A DNA stretch of 64,000 nt from Adiantum capillus-veneris. Taxonomy: Eukaryota > Streptophyta > Polypodiopsida > Polypodiales > Pteridaceae. Both the position numbers and the translations under genes were made by a program. Below the pieces are notes generated by a model, which did not search any database, was not told where the DNA came from, and saw only the letters and a program-made list of their open reading frames with translations. Shown one piece after another: positions 23,906 to 37,026 of this stretch; positions within the stretch are counted from its first letter, which is position 1; the number at the start of each line of letters is the position of its first letter. The DNA is taken from the NCBI GenBank assembly GCA_014529385.2, contig CM043955.1:135978108-136042107 (forward strand). The letters are read 5' to 3'.

Positions 23906-25480
23906 AAAAAAACTTTTTGCCATTTTTGAGTGCATGCATAACACATAAATGAAAGTATTTGATCTCAAACCAATGCATCAAGCTCAGCCCCATAATATAT
24001 ACTAACATTTTATCACATCATCTCGCCCATATGAGACTCGTGCAATAAATGGTAACACATAAAGAAAGCCACTTTAATCATATATACGTGTACGGTTTCG
24101 ATTGGCTAACCATATACCCCCATATGAATTTATGGACATCAAACACTTGAAATCAACTCACCAAAGAAACCCATATATGAAGATCTCATCCAACTCAAGA
24201 CATCATATGGTACTCCCCTGCGATAGCACCCCTACACACGTAGGTAAACCCGTACATGGAACTGTTAATAACTCACACTCACGGAGTGATCTTAGAGATC
24301 TAAATACATTTATCAATAAGTTTAATCAAGTGACCAAGGAGCCTAAGGTCCAAAATTTTGATAGTGTAGTGGACAGCAAGCTTTTTTTTTACCATAACTC
24401 TTAGCTCGTGCGGAATTTTCACATGACACTTCAGAGAGTAAATGTTCTAAATAATGTGTTTAATATCTATTTTGAAGGGTTTGACATGTTTCATAGGGAT
24501 TTCTGAGATATGACCAAAATATTGCTCATATCGCTTACGTGACATGAAACAAAAAGCGCTTTTTATGTACATATGTGACCATAAACACACCGTGTGCATA
24601 AATCAGTGTGCTAAACATGATAAAAAAAACATGGACCAACCTCATACATACCTGACAAGTCCATACATACCCTCGTATACAAAAAAGCAACCGTCGAGAG
24701 AGTAGCTACTCAGAAAACGGAGTAGAGAGAGAAAGAGATGATGGCTATGGAGTTTAGAGATCTTTATCATGCTTTAGGATTTATTACCGGCTATCAAAAT
24801 GCTTCTTGCTTTGCCACACAAGAGAGCGATGATGAGAGCTATGTAGAGGTTTTCAGCACGAAGCCGTTAGGGAACACACACACCGTGAAAAGAGAAGAGG
24901 AGATAGTAAGCAAGTAGAGAGAGAAATTTCTTCTTCTCCTTCTTTCTACGAATGAGAGAGAAGATCTTATGGAGATGGTGATGGAGAGTTTGCACCACTC
25001 CATATAATAGATATGTATTACCATGTGGTAGTAGACGTAACTGTCAGTACCAAAAATTGAGCACTCTATGCCAGTTTATAGGTGTTTTACCAAGCCAGAG
25101 TAATCCCCAAGCCAACAGGTACCGCTACTTCTCAGCCTAGAATAGCCCCCAGCTTTTATGCAAATCTGCTAAAAACATGGCCTTTGGTTTTTGCAATCAA
25201 CTCTCCAATTTTCCTTCAATTCTTATAGCAAAAATTGACTAATCAAATAATATCTTGGCAACTAATGTGATCATGACTAGACTATGCTGCATCGTGATGC
25301 CCTGACATAATTTTGACTTTCCTGTATTGCCCCAATCTATTTATGATGTCGCTTTTTATAAAAATAATTTCCATAAAAATCTCGTTTAATCCTGTTTTTT
25401 TTCAGGTGGTCATCTTTTAATCCGAAGGTGAATAAACTTAATTTAGGTCATCATAAAAATGGAGTAAGATATTAGAGGAA
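23906..25480. other. Non-coding stretch next to repeat copy A
   Basis: No gene seen. It may include more of the LTR of which copy A is part, and the border with the gypsy relic on the right. A GA-rich segment lies near 24717-24740. Confidence 0.4.
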
Positions 25481-28330
25481 CTGTCCATTTTAATGGAGTA
25501 AGACACTCTTGTTCATACGATTCTTGAAAAGGAGACATTCCAACTGAGTGTTAGAATGAGGAGTTATACGCAAATTCAACCAAACTCAAATATCTTATCC
25601 ATTTGCTATGTTCATGCATACAATAATCTCTCAATATATCCTCAATATTTGGTTGGTTCTCTCCAATTTCCCATGTGTTTGAGAGTGATAAGCATTACTA
25701 AAGCCCAATTGGGTTCTTGAAGCTGAGAACAAGGCTTTCCAAAAGTTGGAAGTGAACTTTGCATCACGATCTAAAATTATACGACGAGGTAAGCCATGAT
25801 ACATGATCCATAGCCTTCAATGAAAGTACAATACCATCCTATTAAGCCAAGAAATCCATGTACTTGTTTGATAGATTTAGGTGTAGGCCAAGCTACGATA
25901 GCCTCAACCTTACTTGGATCAGTAGAAACACCATCCTTGGATACAATAAATCCCAAGTAATCCATTTTGGTATATGCATTTACTATGCTTAGTGTAAAGT
26001 TGATTTTGACGTAAAGGTTCAAGTACTTGTCGTACATGTTGTTCTTTTTTCTTTAAATAAACCAAAATATCATTAAAGAAGATAAGAACAAAATTGCCAA
26101 GATGTTCTCTAAACACATCGGTTATAAGATGATTAAAAGTTGCAAGAGAATTTGTAAGTCCAAAAGGCATGATTGTAAACTCACAATGTCCAAATCAAGT
26201 GTTGAAACATGTCTTTGGTGTATCTTCCTCCTTGATCTGGATTTGAAAATACCCTGACTTAAGATCATTTTTTGTGAAAATAGAAGCTCCATGTGATCGA
26301 TCAAGTCATCAATCCTTGACATTACATACTTATTATTTAATGTTATCTAATTCAATCCACAATATTCAATACCAAGATGTAGAGTACCATCCTTCTTTTG
26401 ATTAAAAAGAGTAGGAGTACTCCATGGGGAAACACTGGGTCGAATGAAGCCTTGTTCAAGAAGTTGATTTAGTTGCTCTTTCAGTTTCACAGACTCAAGC
26501 ACCGACATCTTGTATGGTCTACGAGAAACTAATTGAACTCCCAGAATAAGCTCTATTGCATGATCAACTTCACGCATGGGTGTTAACTGTGAAAGTTCTT
26601 CAGGAAATACATTATCAAATTCTGTCAGTGACTTGAGTTCAGCTATGCCTGCCTTCTTTTTTGTGGGGTTATGTTTTACTGTATAAATCATTTCTTTCTT
26701 TCTGTAGCCCTTCATTAATTTGGTATATTTAGTAGTTGAAGTCTAGGTTTTTCTTGTATCTAACTATAACTTTGGAGTTTCGCTCTTTCCTAAAAGTCAA
26801 TGAAGCATTTTTGAATTGTATGTGAGCATCATTGGCCCCTTAAGCCAATCCATTCCTAGAATCCATAATAGACTCCTATGGGTAAGACTCTAAAGTGAGT
26901 TGAGTTATTGTAACCATCCAAAACAAAATTCAAGTTATTAATTGAAGTAGAAGACTTAACCTTCCTACCCATAACTAATTCCATTGTAAGGTCTGAATCA
27001 GAGTGTTCATGTAGAATGAGGTTTCTAATGCATCTAGAAGAGATGAAAGAATGTATACTCTCATAATCAATCAATAAGGTAAAATGGTTACCTTGATACT
27101 CCGTTGTTCCTGAAAATTATTCATTCACTCCTTGATTTTTTATCGTAACATGAAGATATGCATTTGCTTGATTTCCTTCACCTCTAGCACCTTGAGGTCT
27201 GTTGGCCTGGGCTCTTCCTTGAGGTCTTTGATTTCCTCCTCCTCCTCTTGGACAAGGTTGACGAATGAATTTATTCCCATTGTTGTTGCCAGTTGTTGTT
27301 GGGTGGCCCATCTCGCACAAAAGGTGGGTTTCCTGATCTAAAGTTCCCTTAGTTTTGAGGAGGTCTCTAATTTTGGTTGAAGTTTATTGAGCTGCAGGTA
27401 GTTTAGTTCTAAAAATTTTGAAGATCCAATTTGGGTTGAAGTTTCTGGGTTCATATTATCCGCCAATCCTATGAAGCTTGAATTGTTGAATGGGAAATCT
27501 TAGGATTCATGGTCAGGATCAAGACAAGTATAAGGTACATGATCTCGCATGGCCTTCATATGTAATAGATTTTTCCTTCTTTGTTGTAATTTTCGAGACC
27601 TTTGTTCCTCTTGAGGACAAAGTCTTTTGATTTCACGAACAGGATCAGGTTCCATTGTTTGCTTTCCACTATTCGATAACTTCAACTCAATAGATTTTTC
27701 TGCATTAAGGAAATCCACGAAGTTGGTAAGCCATAAGATATGAAGTCTAGTCTTCATAGGATTATGTAATCCTGACACGAATCGTGCTACTTTGACTTCC
27801 TGACTCATTCTTGTTGGAGCATATTTGACAAGAATCAAGAAATGTTGATAATAGAACTCCAGGTCTCTAGCTCCTTGAGTGCAATTAAGAAACTCAATCA
27901 TGCAGTCCGAATGATATACCTTGTTATGATAGTTCTTATTTAGTTGAGTCTTCTTATAATCCAAAGTTGTTGCATTAGGGTCAACAATATTCTCAGTACA
28001 ATGGTCCTTCCACCAATGCTTGGCCGTCTTTTCTAGTTTGAATTTAGCAATGATAGCCTTGTTCTCTGCACATGAATGAGCCAATTTGAAGTAATCATCC
28101 ATACGCTCAATCCAATCTTCAAGAACTTTACCTACATCTTTGTCTTCCCCTGCTAAAGTCCCCAGGTTGAGGCTTGTGGAGCATAGCATTTATGTCTCTA
28201 TCAATGATTGTTTGTTGAGGTGCGATTAGCACATTGGCATTTGTAGCCACCGCATTTCCTCTAAGAGGCATGGTAACTTCCTGCACCATATCAACCAAGA
28301 TCATTCTTAGTACAATATATCCCACTCTAC
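25480..28330 (-). pseudogene. Decayed Ty3/gypsy gag-pol with RT joined to integrase
   Basis: Order on the minus strand: gag (28189-27500, HSCAENKAIIAKFKLEKTAK, then FVSGL), a GGGG/Arg-rich linker with a damaged knuckle (27320-27117), and a protease remnant ending GVYYGFLGMDWL (27074-26850). RT follows (26715-25777) with QLLEQGFIRPSVSPWSTP, MPFGLTNSLATF and FFNDILVYLKKK. The RT active site reads N-D where D-D is usual. RT breaks off at GFLGLIGWYCTFIEGYGS, and within a few bases integrase begins (HGLPRRIILDRDAKFTSNFW, SQTHGKLERTNQI, later VEFAYNSS). So the rest of RT, RNase H and the N-terminal half of integrase are deleted. Several stops and frameshifts are present. Confidence 0.85.
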
Positions 28331-28482
28331 TCGAAGTCTCTTTTAGTGAAATAAGGCAGACAATTGAGAATAAGATAAGAGAGTAGAAGAAAGAATAACG
28401 GATTAATTAAATAAATTGTATATTGCAAAAATTGAGGTTCAAAAATCTACATGTGTCGCAAAATTCTTTAATAATTCCTAAT

Positions 28483-28504
28483 GGCTCTAATATAATGTAC
28501 TCTG
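28483..28504 (-). other. Degenerate tRNA-Met primer site and LTR edge
   Basis: Minus strand TTATATTAGAGCC resembles the plant initiator tRNA-Met primer site TGGTATCAGAGCC with three mismatches, close after an LTR-like ...TTATTACA end. It sits about 150 bases upstream of the gag of the 25.5-28.3 kb gypsy relic. Confidence 0.4.
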
Positions 28505-29277
28505 TAATAACCATTGTGACATCCTTTGACTAATGGATCACAGTGGTCCCACTCTGGAAGTATGTCTGATGGGTTGTCATCCTACATGATCTTTGGCTAA
28601 AACATTTCCTTTTTGGCGTACATGACAATATTGAAGCATCACATTGCCATTACTAAGGAAATAAAATTCCTAGCTATTCATGTCTCCTTTGTTGGTCTCA
28701 GGATAGGTTCATGGCATTTATATATAGCAATTGTTTACTAATGATCATTTCTTTCCCTAGCTTGGATTGTACCCATTTGATACTCCCCACATATGAAGGT
28801 TTATGTCCTGGCAGTCTGAATTCTGGGCTTCCTACAGTGTAATGGTACCATGCTCTAAATGTATTTGGCACAATATAATCTGTTGATAGTAACCTCTTCT
28901 TCTCTACTCCACCATGTGTGGTCGTATATAATAAGCCATTGTACTTTTACTCATGTCTAAAGATACTCTTCCACCATAAGGCAAGAGAGTATATCCGCCC
29001 ATATTTCTTGAGGTAGAATGTCAGTCATCTACACACACACCCATCGCTCAAGTTAGTTAGAACTTATAAACATATGTTAGAACTCAAAGATCATGACCTT
29101 ATAAAAATTTAAATCATATCAAAATCAAATTTCTCCTAATCATAAATGATAAAAGGTTACTTGCTACTTTGAAGAAGGTGCGGAGATGCGAAAAGGTCCA
29201 ATGAACCAACTATTGGTTCCTACAATCGACGTTCTACCCTTGTATTTACTTACATCTTGGTTTTCAAAGTTTAGAAA
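28505..29277. other. Non-coding stretch, possible 5' LTR of the gypsy relic
   Basis: Begins TGTAATAACC beside the primer site, so at least its left part is probably LTR. The right limit and a partner copy were not found. Confidence 0.35.
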
Positions 29278-30605
29278 TTATACCTGTGTAGTGAGATTTA
29301 CATCCTCTTTCTCATACCACTCTTCCCCTTGAGAGGTATCCGTTGGTGGTAATGCATAAAAGTGGTTTACATGGACGTGTCGCTCATTGACATCATCTCT
29401 ATAGAAATTTGTACTTGATTTCACCGCCATTGGTATGCTTGAGCGAAATCCCAAACACATCTAGGCTTCTCGTAGTCATCAAAAGTGATAGTGATGTTGT
29501 GAGGATTGAGCTTAAGGATAGGTCCATAGACTCTATTAAACCAATCTTGAGGTACATAATAGAATTTGTAGCCATTATTTGATTTCTAGACCCAGATTAT
29601 GACTTTCTCACAGAAGCCATATCTTTGGTTGAGCATGAGTGCCTTCTTACTAATGATGATTTTGCCAAGTGGTATATCCAGGAGTGAGTATAGGTTAAGA
29701 TAAAGAACATATCCTTGTAATTTGATGTCACTCTCTCCTAAATCCTCTCCTTGACCCATAGTTGTGGGTCGACTATGTAGGTCTATCAAGCACTTGGGTT
29801 CGGTGTTCAGGTTGTGCTTTGACATATAGTTCCCATGCTACGTAGGTGCTTGGAACAAGATAATCTCGAGTTCCCTTTGAATCTCAAACCACTCAAATCA
29901 CTTCAACTCCCCAATGAACATTGAATCCAATCGCATAGTTGAAAAAGATATTTTGTGCAAAATCGATTGGAAGTTCATCTAGATGGTTAAGAAGATCCAT
30001 CAAAAACAAGGCAAGGAGAGAGAAGACTTAGTACCCATGTATACCAAAGATGAGTCTATGCTCTTTATTCATCAAATTTTAATTTTTAAGATTTCTTACA
30101 ATATTACAGATGATTTGGGGCTAACTCTTTAAATACTATTTTAACTCTCATGATAAGATATCCCCTTAGACCTCCCACACTACAGCGTGGTCTATATTTA
30201 TCTTCTAGCTTTTCTTTCCCTATGATGATAGCTGCAAGTGTTTCAAACTTTTTGGCAACCTCAGCAATCCTAATCATTTTTTAACGCATTTCCAAGTAGT
30301 AGTACATAACTTCTAGGCCTAACCACATCCTAAGTTGAAGTAGTCTGAGGTTGGCAAACCAATCCCTCTAACTATCATCAATATAGATAAAGAATTGGCG
30401 GAAAGGCTCTTAATGGTGACAAGTAAGGTGACCTCAACATTCTTTCAACAAGTCGTGGTTCCTGGTATTGCAATGACTTTAGTTTTAATCTCTAGATAAA
30501 AGAGTCCCCTCGCATCCCTCGGTAATCGAATTGCCATATTGTTGAATACTTGGACAAAATCTTGCTCCCCTTGCTAAAGCATTTAGACGTCACCTTAGGA
30601 GCCAT
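29278..30605 (-). pseudogene. Unrecognised coding relic, probably interior of the repeat-B element
   Basis: A minus-strand frame can start at about 30605 (MAPKVTSKCFSKGSKILSKY) and stops soon after. Further down, 29825-29465 is open except for one TAG (LNTEPKCLIDLHSRPTTMGQ; NNGYKFYYVPQDWFNRVYGP), and a frameshift leads to 29460-29278 (DDVNERHVHVNHFYALPPTD). No domain recognised. It lies just inside a primer-site-like motif at 30852-30863, where the gag of a minus-strand LTR element is expected. That is the only basis for the call. Confidence 0.3.
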
Positions 30606-30851
30606 TTTTTACTACAAAACAAACATTTAAATAATTTTTTATAAAATTGTTGAACACTTAAATCACTTCATCATAACTCAAGACTACATAATCCCATACA
30701 AGAAGATAAGTCAAGCAGGTATCACCAATCAATGTCACTCATAGGTGCATTGTGAATACATTATTTCTTCTCAAATAGCATGCATGAATGCGTGCATGAT
30801 GCATAACCAACCTGGCTAGTATCAGGCTTCAAGCTATCCCCATAACCTTAC

Positions 30852-30863
30852 GCTCCGATACTA
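30852..30863 (-). other. Degenerate tRNA-Met primer site next to repeat copy B
   Basis: Minus strand TAGTATCGGAGC, two mismatches from TGGTATCAGAGC, two bases after a CA at 30866-30867. This argues that repeat copy B is the 5' LTR of a minus-strand element. Confidence 0.5.
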
Positions 30864-30865
30864 GG

Positions 30866-31171
30866 TGAGAGATACCCCTCCCCAGGGGTCTATGCACAAA
30901 ATTCGAAATTTTACTCTTTTATACAGTTTTTAATATATAATTTCAATATACATCAAAGTTGCGGAAGAGTTTGCATAGGGGAGGAGTTCTCAGCGCTTGA
31001 CCTAGCATGGAGTTTAGGCCATGATCCAGACTGCATCTAGAGGTACCTAGCGACTAGTGCTACCTTTAATGGGTGATACTACCTTTCTCTCTCTACACCT
31101 GTCTCTTCCTCTCATACACATACTCAAGAAAAATAACATTGTAGAAAGTGAATATACATTGCATTGCGAAA

Positions 31172-31205
<34 letters not shown>

Positions 31206-32042
31206 GTGGATTGTGAAATAGAGTACGCAGAGATACAAGAGAAAGACAAAACACAATTTTTAAATGTCCCATCTATATGAAACAAGCAACCATGTATTAA
31301 TGCAATTAAAAAATATGGGTAAATCCTAACATCAAAAAACATATATAATGACTAGCACAGCAGCGAACCCTATGTAGGGATCGATGAATCAACCCATTTA
31401 CTTCCAATCTACTATAAACAAAGAAAGTTTCACTTCGTCGGGAGCGAGCCAGAACACCTCCAACCTACCTAAGTTAGACATGTGCTAAAGGCCCTTTGCC
31501 TCCCTCCGTGAACCCGAGCTCTGAAAGGATCCCAAATACCAACAGGTGGTATGGTATCAACACCAACCATACAAGTTTAGATGCCATGCCTCTTTGATTC
31601 CCAGCATTGAGTGTTTAGGCAAAGCCAAGGCAAGATCCCCGACGTGTTAGACATGTACATCATTCAATCCCCGATGCACTAACCATGTAGATGAGCCTAA
31701 CAAAAAAGAACACCTATGCAACACCCCCGATCCAGCAAAGCCCCAAGTCATCGACCCTTTTGTCAAAGGCTAAGCGATTTGGGTGATTCCAGTCTTGTAG
31801 TGACACTACCATGAGAAACATAAGACATGGATCCAATCACAATAGCATATATTATATGCACAAATAATCTTTTTCAAACACTCAGACTATACAGGGTCTC
31901 TACCCTAACACATCCATTTTTAACCATCAAAACCACTTTATATTCCATTCCAGACCATAAACCATAATTCGATCACATCACATGGGTGAGCACTCCACCT
32001 AACTCAGAGTGATGCACATCAAATCTTGCAAAACCACTTTAG
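30866..32042 (-). repeat. LTR-like repeat, copy B, left part
   Basis: Homologous to copy A at 22706-23580. Interrupted after TTTAG at 32042 by the outer copia element and resumed at 42206. Its GA microsatellite is at 31174-31202. The first bases on the plus strand (TGAGAGATACCCC) fit an LTR edge next to the primer site. Confidence 0.7.
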
Positions 32043-32364
32043 TGTTGAGATGTCGAGCGCTACACCTTGAGCTGGCATCCACTACGGGTCTTGGCCGCTT
32101 ACGGCATTTACTCACTGGCGCGTTAGGTGACCGACATGGAGGATCTCTGCCAGTGATTCTACATCTGGACTACACTTATAGTGCCAGCCTAGTACGCTTC
32201 TAGCGAGTTCACACTTAGTGACCGCATGTACATATGTGCTACTTTTCAGCTTTAGCACTTAGTCATTTTGTACTCTCTTTTCTGTGAAGAAGAAGAAGAA
32301 GCTTTCCATCTCTGTGTGCTTTGTGCTTGTCTTGTGTAGCTCTCTTGCATCCTCATTCTTTACA
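32043..32364 (+). repeat. 5' LTR of outer copia element
   Basis: TGTTGAGATG to TTCTTTACA; a GAAGAAGAAGAAG run lies in its right half. Pairs with 41879-42200. Confidence 0.95.
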
Positions 32365-32376
32365 TGGTATCAGAGC
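32365..32376 (+). other. tRNA-Met primer-binding site of outer copia
   Basis: TGGTATCAGAGC immediately after the 5' LTR, an exact match to the complement of the plant initiator tRNA-Met 3' end. Confidence 0.95.
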
Positions 32377-32454
32377 CTGGTACAGGCAAGAGAGGCTAAG
32401 AGAGCAAGAGCATCACAATCCCTTCGTTCGCAATCCACGACCAGATGTCGAAGG

Positions 32455-33204
32455 TGTTAGGAAATAAGACGTAGCTAAGTAGATAATTGAGTAGATTACT
32501 TAATGGAGAGAGACATATTTATATACACGAGATTATAGAGTAGAGAGAGAGAGAGAGAGAGAGTACACATGATATACGTGGTTCACCCAATGTGGGCTAC
32601 GTCCACGGGAAAGCAGCCACTCAATGGCTTTAGTACTTCAAAACAAGAAGTAGTTTACAAAGGGATTATACCCTTAATGGAGCTCCCGCCTTGCTTCACT
32701 CTCACCACCTCACACTCACCTTGTTGCATCAACTTCACACTATGAAATGTGTGTAGAAATGGCCTCCTTTTATAGGCCAAAAGGGCTGCCCTCTCTTATG
32801 AGAGACAGCCATGTGTAGCCGCCCTTGTGCGAATAAGTCCAAATCGGACCCTCCAATCCGTCCATGTGTGGCCGCCCTTGAGAAGACAAGTCCGCTTTTG
32901 AATTCGGCCACCGGCCATTGACTTCCGACCACCGGCCAACCGACCGGTTGTTTTCCGACCACTTTTCGGCCACCGTCCGGCCATAATATTCCAGTGAAAA
33001 AGAATATTCCGGCGAAAAAAAAGTCTCGGGGGCCTCCGCCCCCGAGGCCTTTAAAGTTACCCATGATTCTTGTCCGTGAAAATTTTGGTTTCCGGTGAGT
33101 GATTTTCCTTCACGTACGATGGCTTCTCCTCATAATCGGGGCCTTACAAATGTGCGCTTTTACCACAGAAAATTACAAGGGTAAATCAGGATCCATACTT
33201 AACA
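32455..33204 (-). repeat. 3' LTR of inner copia element
   Basis: Pairs with 37027-37787. Contains a short GA run at its left end and a GC-rich core with GGCCACCGGCC-type repeats; the right copy has one extra such unit. Confidence 0.95.
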
Positions 33205-33264
33205 ATCTCCCACTTGGAGACTGATCTCCAAACCAAACCTGTGACTGCTTTCCATTCTGGCTTC

Positions 33265-36200
33265 TTATCCTTGAATGCCGATTGAAGATGAGCAAAAGCT
33301 CAACTTCTCCTTGTTGACCACCTTTGTAAACATGTCTGCAGGATTTTCACTTGTATGCACCTTTCCTAGCTTTAGTTGTCCCTCTTCCAAAAGAGTGCGT
33401 ATGAAGTGATATCTCACCTCAATGTGCTTTGTCCTTGAATGAAAGGCTGAGTTCTTCGCAAGATGGATAGCGCTTTGGCTATCACTGTACAAGACACAAT
33501 TGTCTTGTTTGAATCCAAGCTCTTCTAAGAATCTGTGAAGCCACAGAATTTCTTTGCTTGCCTCCGTCATTGCTACATACTCTACTTCCGTGGTATCCAC
33601 TTCACAGCTTGCCAATGCTCTTTACCTGGGTTGTCCATGAACCTACTCACAACTCCCACTGCATGTGCAATGTCAGGCCTTGTCCAGACCATAGCATACA
33701 TTAGAGAACCTACCGTTGCAGCATATGGAACTTTAGACATATAGGCTATCTCCTCTTGTGTCTTTGGACACATATCCTTCGTTAGTTTAAAATGACCAGC
33801 CAAAGGTGTAGAAACTGGTTTTGCATTTTGCATTGCAAACCTTTCTAGTACCTTCTTGATGTAATCTTCTTGAGATAGCTTTATTGTCTTCTTCGTCCTG
33901 TCCCTTGATATTTTCATACCAAGTATCCTCTTTGCAGCACCTAAATCTTTCATTGAAAAAGATTTGGACAGCTCCTCTTTTAGGTCTTTGATGTCCTGCA
34001 TGTTAGCACTTGCAATCAACATGTCATCAACATACAACATTAGGATGATGAATTTCCCATCTCCCAAATTCTCCGTGTAGACGCAGTGATCCGAGTTGCA
34101 TCTTGTGAATCCATGATCCAACATCCATCGATCAAAATTCAAGTACCATTGTCTTGATGCTTGCTTTAAACCATACAAGCTCTTCTTTAATCTACAAACC
34201 ATTTTCTCCTTACCTTTTACTTCATACCCCTTTGGTTGAAGCATGTAGATTTCCTCCTCTAAGTCACCGTGAGGGAATGCCGTATTTACATCCATTTGAT
34301 CGAGATTTAGATCATGAGCAGCCACAAAGCTTAAGACAAGCCTAATTGAGTTCATTTTTACAACAAGAGAAAATATTTCATTGAAGTCAATACCTTTCTT
34401 TTGAAAAAAACCTTTTACCACAAGCCTAGACTTGTACCTTTTCTTCCCACCTTCTTCTTCCTTTAGCTTGTACACCCATTTGTTTTGAAGTGCCCGCTTA
34501 CCTTTAGGCAACTCAACCAACTCCCATGTTTGGTTGCGATGTAGTGAATCCATCTCCACTTGCATGCTCTTCGTCCATTCTTCTTTGGATTCATGTTGCA
34601 TAGCTTCTTCATATGATTCCGGCTCTCCAGAATCTGAGATCAAGAGATGGTTGAAGGAAGGAACAAACCTTTCTGGAGGTCTACTTGCTCTTGTAGATCT
34701 TCGGGGAATAGGTTGAGGCTCCTCATTTGGTTCACGTTGTTGCACATTGTCACCGTTTGCAGTCCTTGAGTCTTCACCATCCTCAAGCTCCATGTACTCA
34801 TCACCTGTTTCTTTTGTTTGTTTTCTTTCCAAGTAATCTTTGTACATATTTTGTTCGTTAAAAATTACATCCCTACTCCTTAAGATTTTACCATCTTCAG
34901 GATTCCATAGGCGATACCCAAAGTCTCCTTCTCCATAGCCAATGAAGAAACACTTTTTGGACTTTGCATCTAACTTTGATCTTAGGCTTCTACCTATGTG
35001 CATGAAAGCCTCACACCCAAACACTTTGAGAAATGCATGATTCACCGGTTTACCTGTCCATGCCTCTTCTGGAACTCCCCCATCCAATGCCGTTGAGGGT
35101 GACCGATTGATTAAGTACACAGACGTACTTACAGCTTCCGCCTAAAGCTCAAGCGGTAGGCCTGCATGTAGCCACATGCTTCGTGCTCGTTCCATGATTG
35201 TCATGTTCATCCTTTCCGAAATCCCATTTTGTTGAGGTGTCCTTGGGGTTGTCATTTGCCTCCGAATGCCATTGCTAGCACAAAAGCTTTCAAAAGCTTG
35301 GCTGCAATATTCGCCTCCATTGTCGGATCTGAGGCATTTAACCTTGGTACCTGTTTCATTCTCCACAAAGGCTTTCCACCTTTGAAATATGAAAAATACA
35401 TCGGATTTATTCTTCATGACATAAACCCATGTTTTTCTAGTCGCATCGTCTATGAATGTTACATAGTACAATGAGCCACCAAGTGATGGTGTACTTGCAG
35501 GACCCCAAACATCAGAATGAACTAACTCAAGTTTTTTATTTTTTCTTTCATTTCCTGATTTTTGAAATTTTACCCTCTTTTGTTTACCATAAACACAATC
35601 TTCACAGAACTCTAAGTCCACTTCTTTCAAACCTGGTAGAAGCTTCTTTGTTTGAAGGATTTGCATTCCTTTGGCACTCATATGCCCAAGTCGGTAGTGC
35701 CACACCGCACTGTCAACTTCTGTAGTTGCTGCACAAGCTGAAGGTTGCGTGCTAACAGTACACAAGTAAAGTGTACCGACTTTTTCACCCTTGGCAACCA
35801 CCAAAGATCCCTTTGAGATCTTCCACCGTTTGTTTCCGAATGCAATGTTGTGACCTTCATCGTCCAATTGTCCTGTAGAGATCAAATTTTTGCGAAGAGA
35901 AGGAACATGCCTAACATCTTTAAGCTTCCATTCATTTCCGTTAGCAGTTTTGACAGAAACTGTACCTTTGCCGACAATCTCACAAGCTTCATCATCTCCC
36001 AAGTATACATACCCAAAATTACCTTTGGTGTAGTCTTGGAAATGTTGCTTGTGTGGTGTCGCATGGAATGAAGCCCCGGAATCTACTATCCAGGAATTAG
36101 ACACATTGTCTAATGAGAGAATTAGAGCATCTTGCTCTACTTTACCTGCCACATTGGCCTCCGATGTTGGCTTGTTGTCTTGAGGCTCTGTCTCCTTCTT

Positions 36201-36962
36201 CTTATTGGACCAGCAATCCTTCTTGATGTGACCCTTCTTGCCGCACTTCCAACATTCAAGAACTGACTTTGTGTCTGACTTGCTCCGCCTTGAGCGATCA
36301 CGACCCTTTTGGTTTTTGAACCTCTCCTTAAGCCTTCCTCTTGTTTCCACAGATAGTGCAGCACTTGATGATTCTCCTGTGCTTCTCCTTCGCATTTCCT
36401 CGCTTAGGAGAACACCCACAACATCATCAAACTTAAGAGTATTTGTGCCAGAGATAGAATTACTTACAACCATCACAAGGCTGTCCCAACTATCCGGTAG
36501 AGATGATAATATAAGGAGAGCTCGCACTTCGTCATCGAAATTGATTTTCATTGATCGAAGTTGACTTATGTTTGTGTTAAAGTCATTTAGGTGTTCTGCA
36601 ACTGAACCATTCTCTGCCATCTTTAGATTGAACAAGCGCTTCATAAGAAATACCTTATTGGATGCCGATGGTTTCTCGTAGAAGTCGTCAAGTGACTTCA
36701 TCAAGTCCTCCGTGGTCTTCATCTCCGAAACATTGAAGGCCACCGTTGACGCCAAGCTTAACCGGATTGTTCCTAGTGCCTTTCGATCAAGGACAATCCA
36801 TGCTTCATCTGCCATTGTTGCGGGCTTCTTCACAAGACCACCTAGTGGCAAATAGAGGTCCTTCTGGTAGAGATAGTCTTCAATCTGCATCTTCCAATGT
36901 TGGTAGTTTTTTCCGTTGAACTTCTCAATCTTGAGCTTCCCTTCCTCCGCCATAACTCCCAC
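33265..36962 (-). pseudogene. Inner copia gag-pol polyprotein, one stop and RNase H deletion
   Basis: From the Met at 36962 (MGVMAEEGKLKIEKFNGKNY): gag; zinc knuckle CWKCGKKGHIKKDC near residues 236-249; protease IVDSGASFHATP near 290; GAG-pre-integrase (WHYRLGHMS; CEDCVYGKQ); integrase with HSDVWGP (about 481), RSDNGGEY (about 544) and NGISERMN (about 585). TAG at about 35140 interrupts. The same frame then runs from 35120 through the integrase C-terminus and RT (KKRYKSRLVVKGFFQKKGID; LYVDDMLIAS near 34030) to AVKWI at about 33600. There it joins, out of frame, to TTEVEYVAMTEAS and the RNase H C-terminal half (LYSDSQSAIHLAKN; TKHIEVRYHFI; NPADMFTKVV). About 60-70 residues of RNase H, including its first catalytic aspartate region, are missing. 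Confidence 0.93.
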
Positions 36963-37026
36963 TCAATTCAAGAAATCCTTTCCTTGAGATAATTTAGCTA
37001 CGAGCAAACCTTGCTCTGATATCAGT

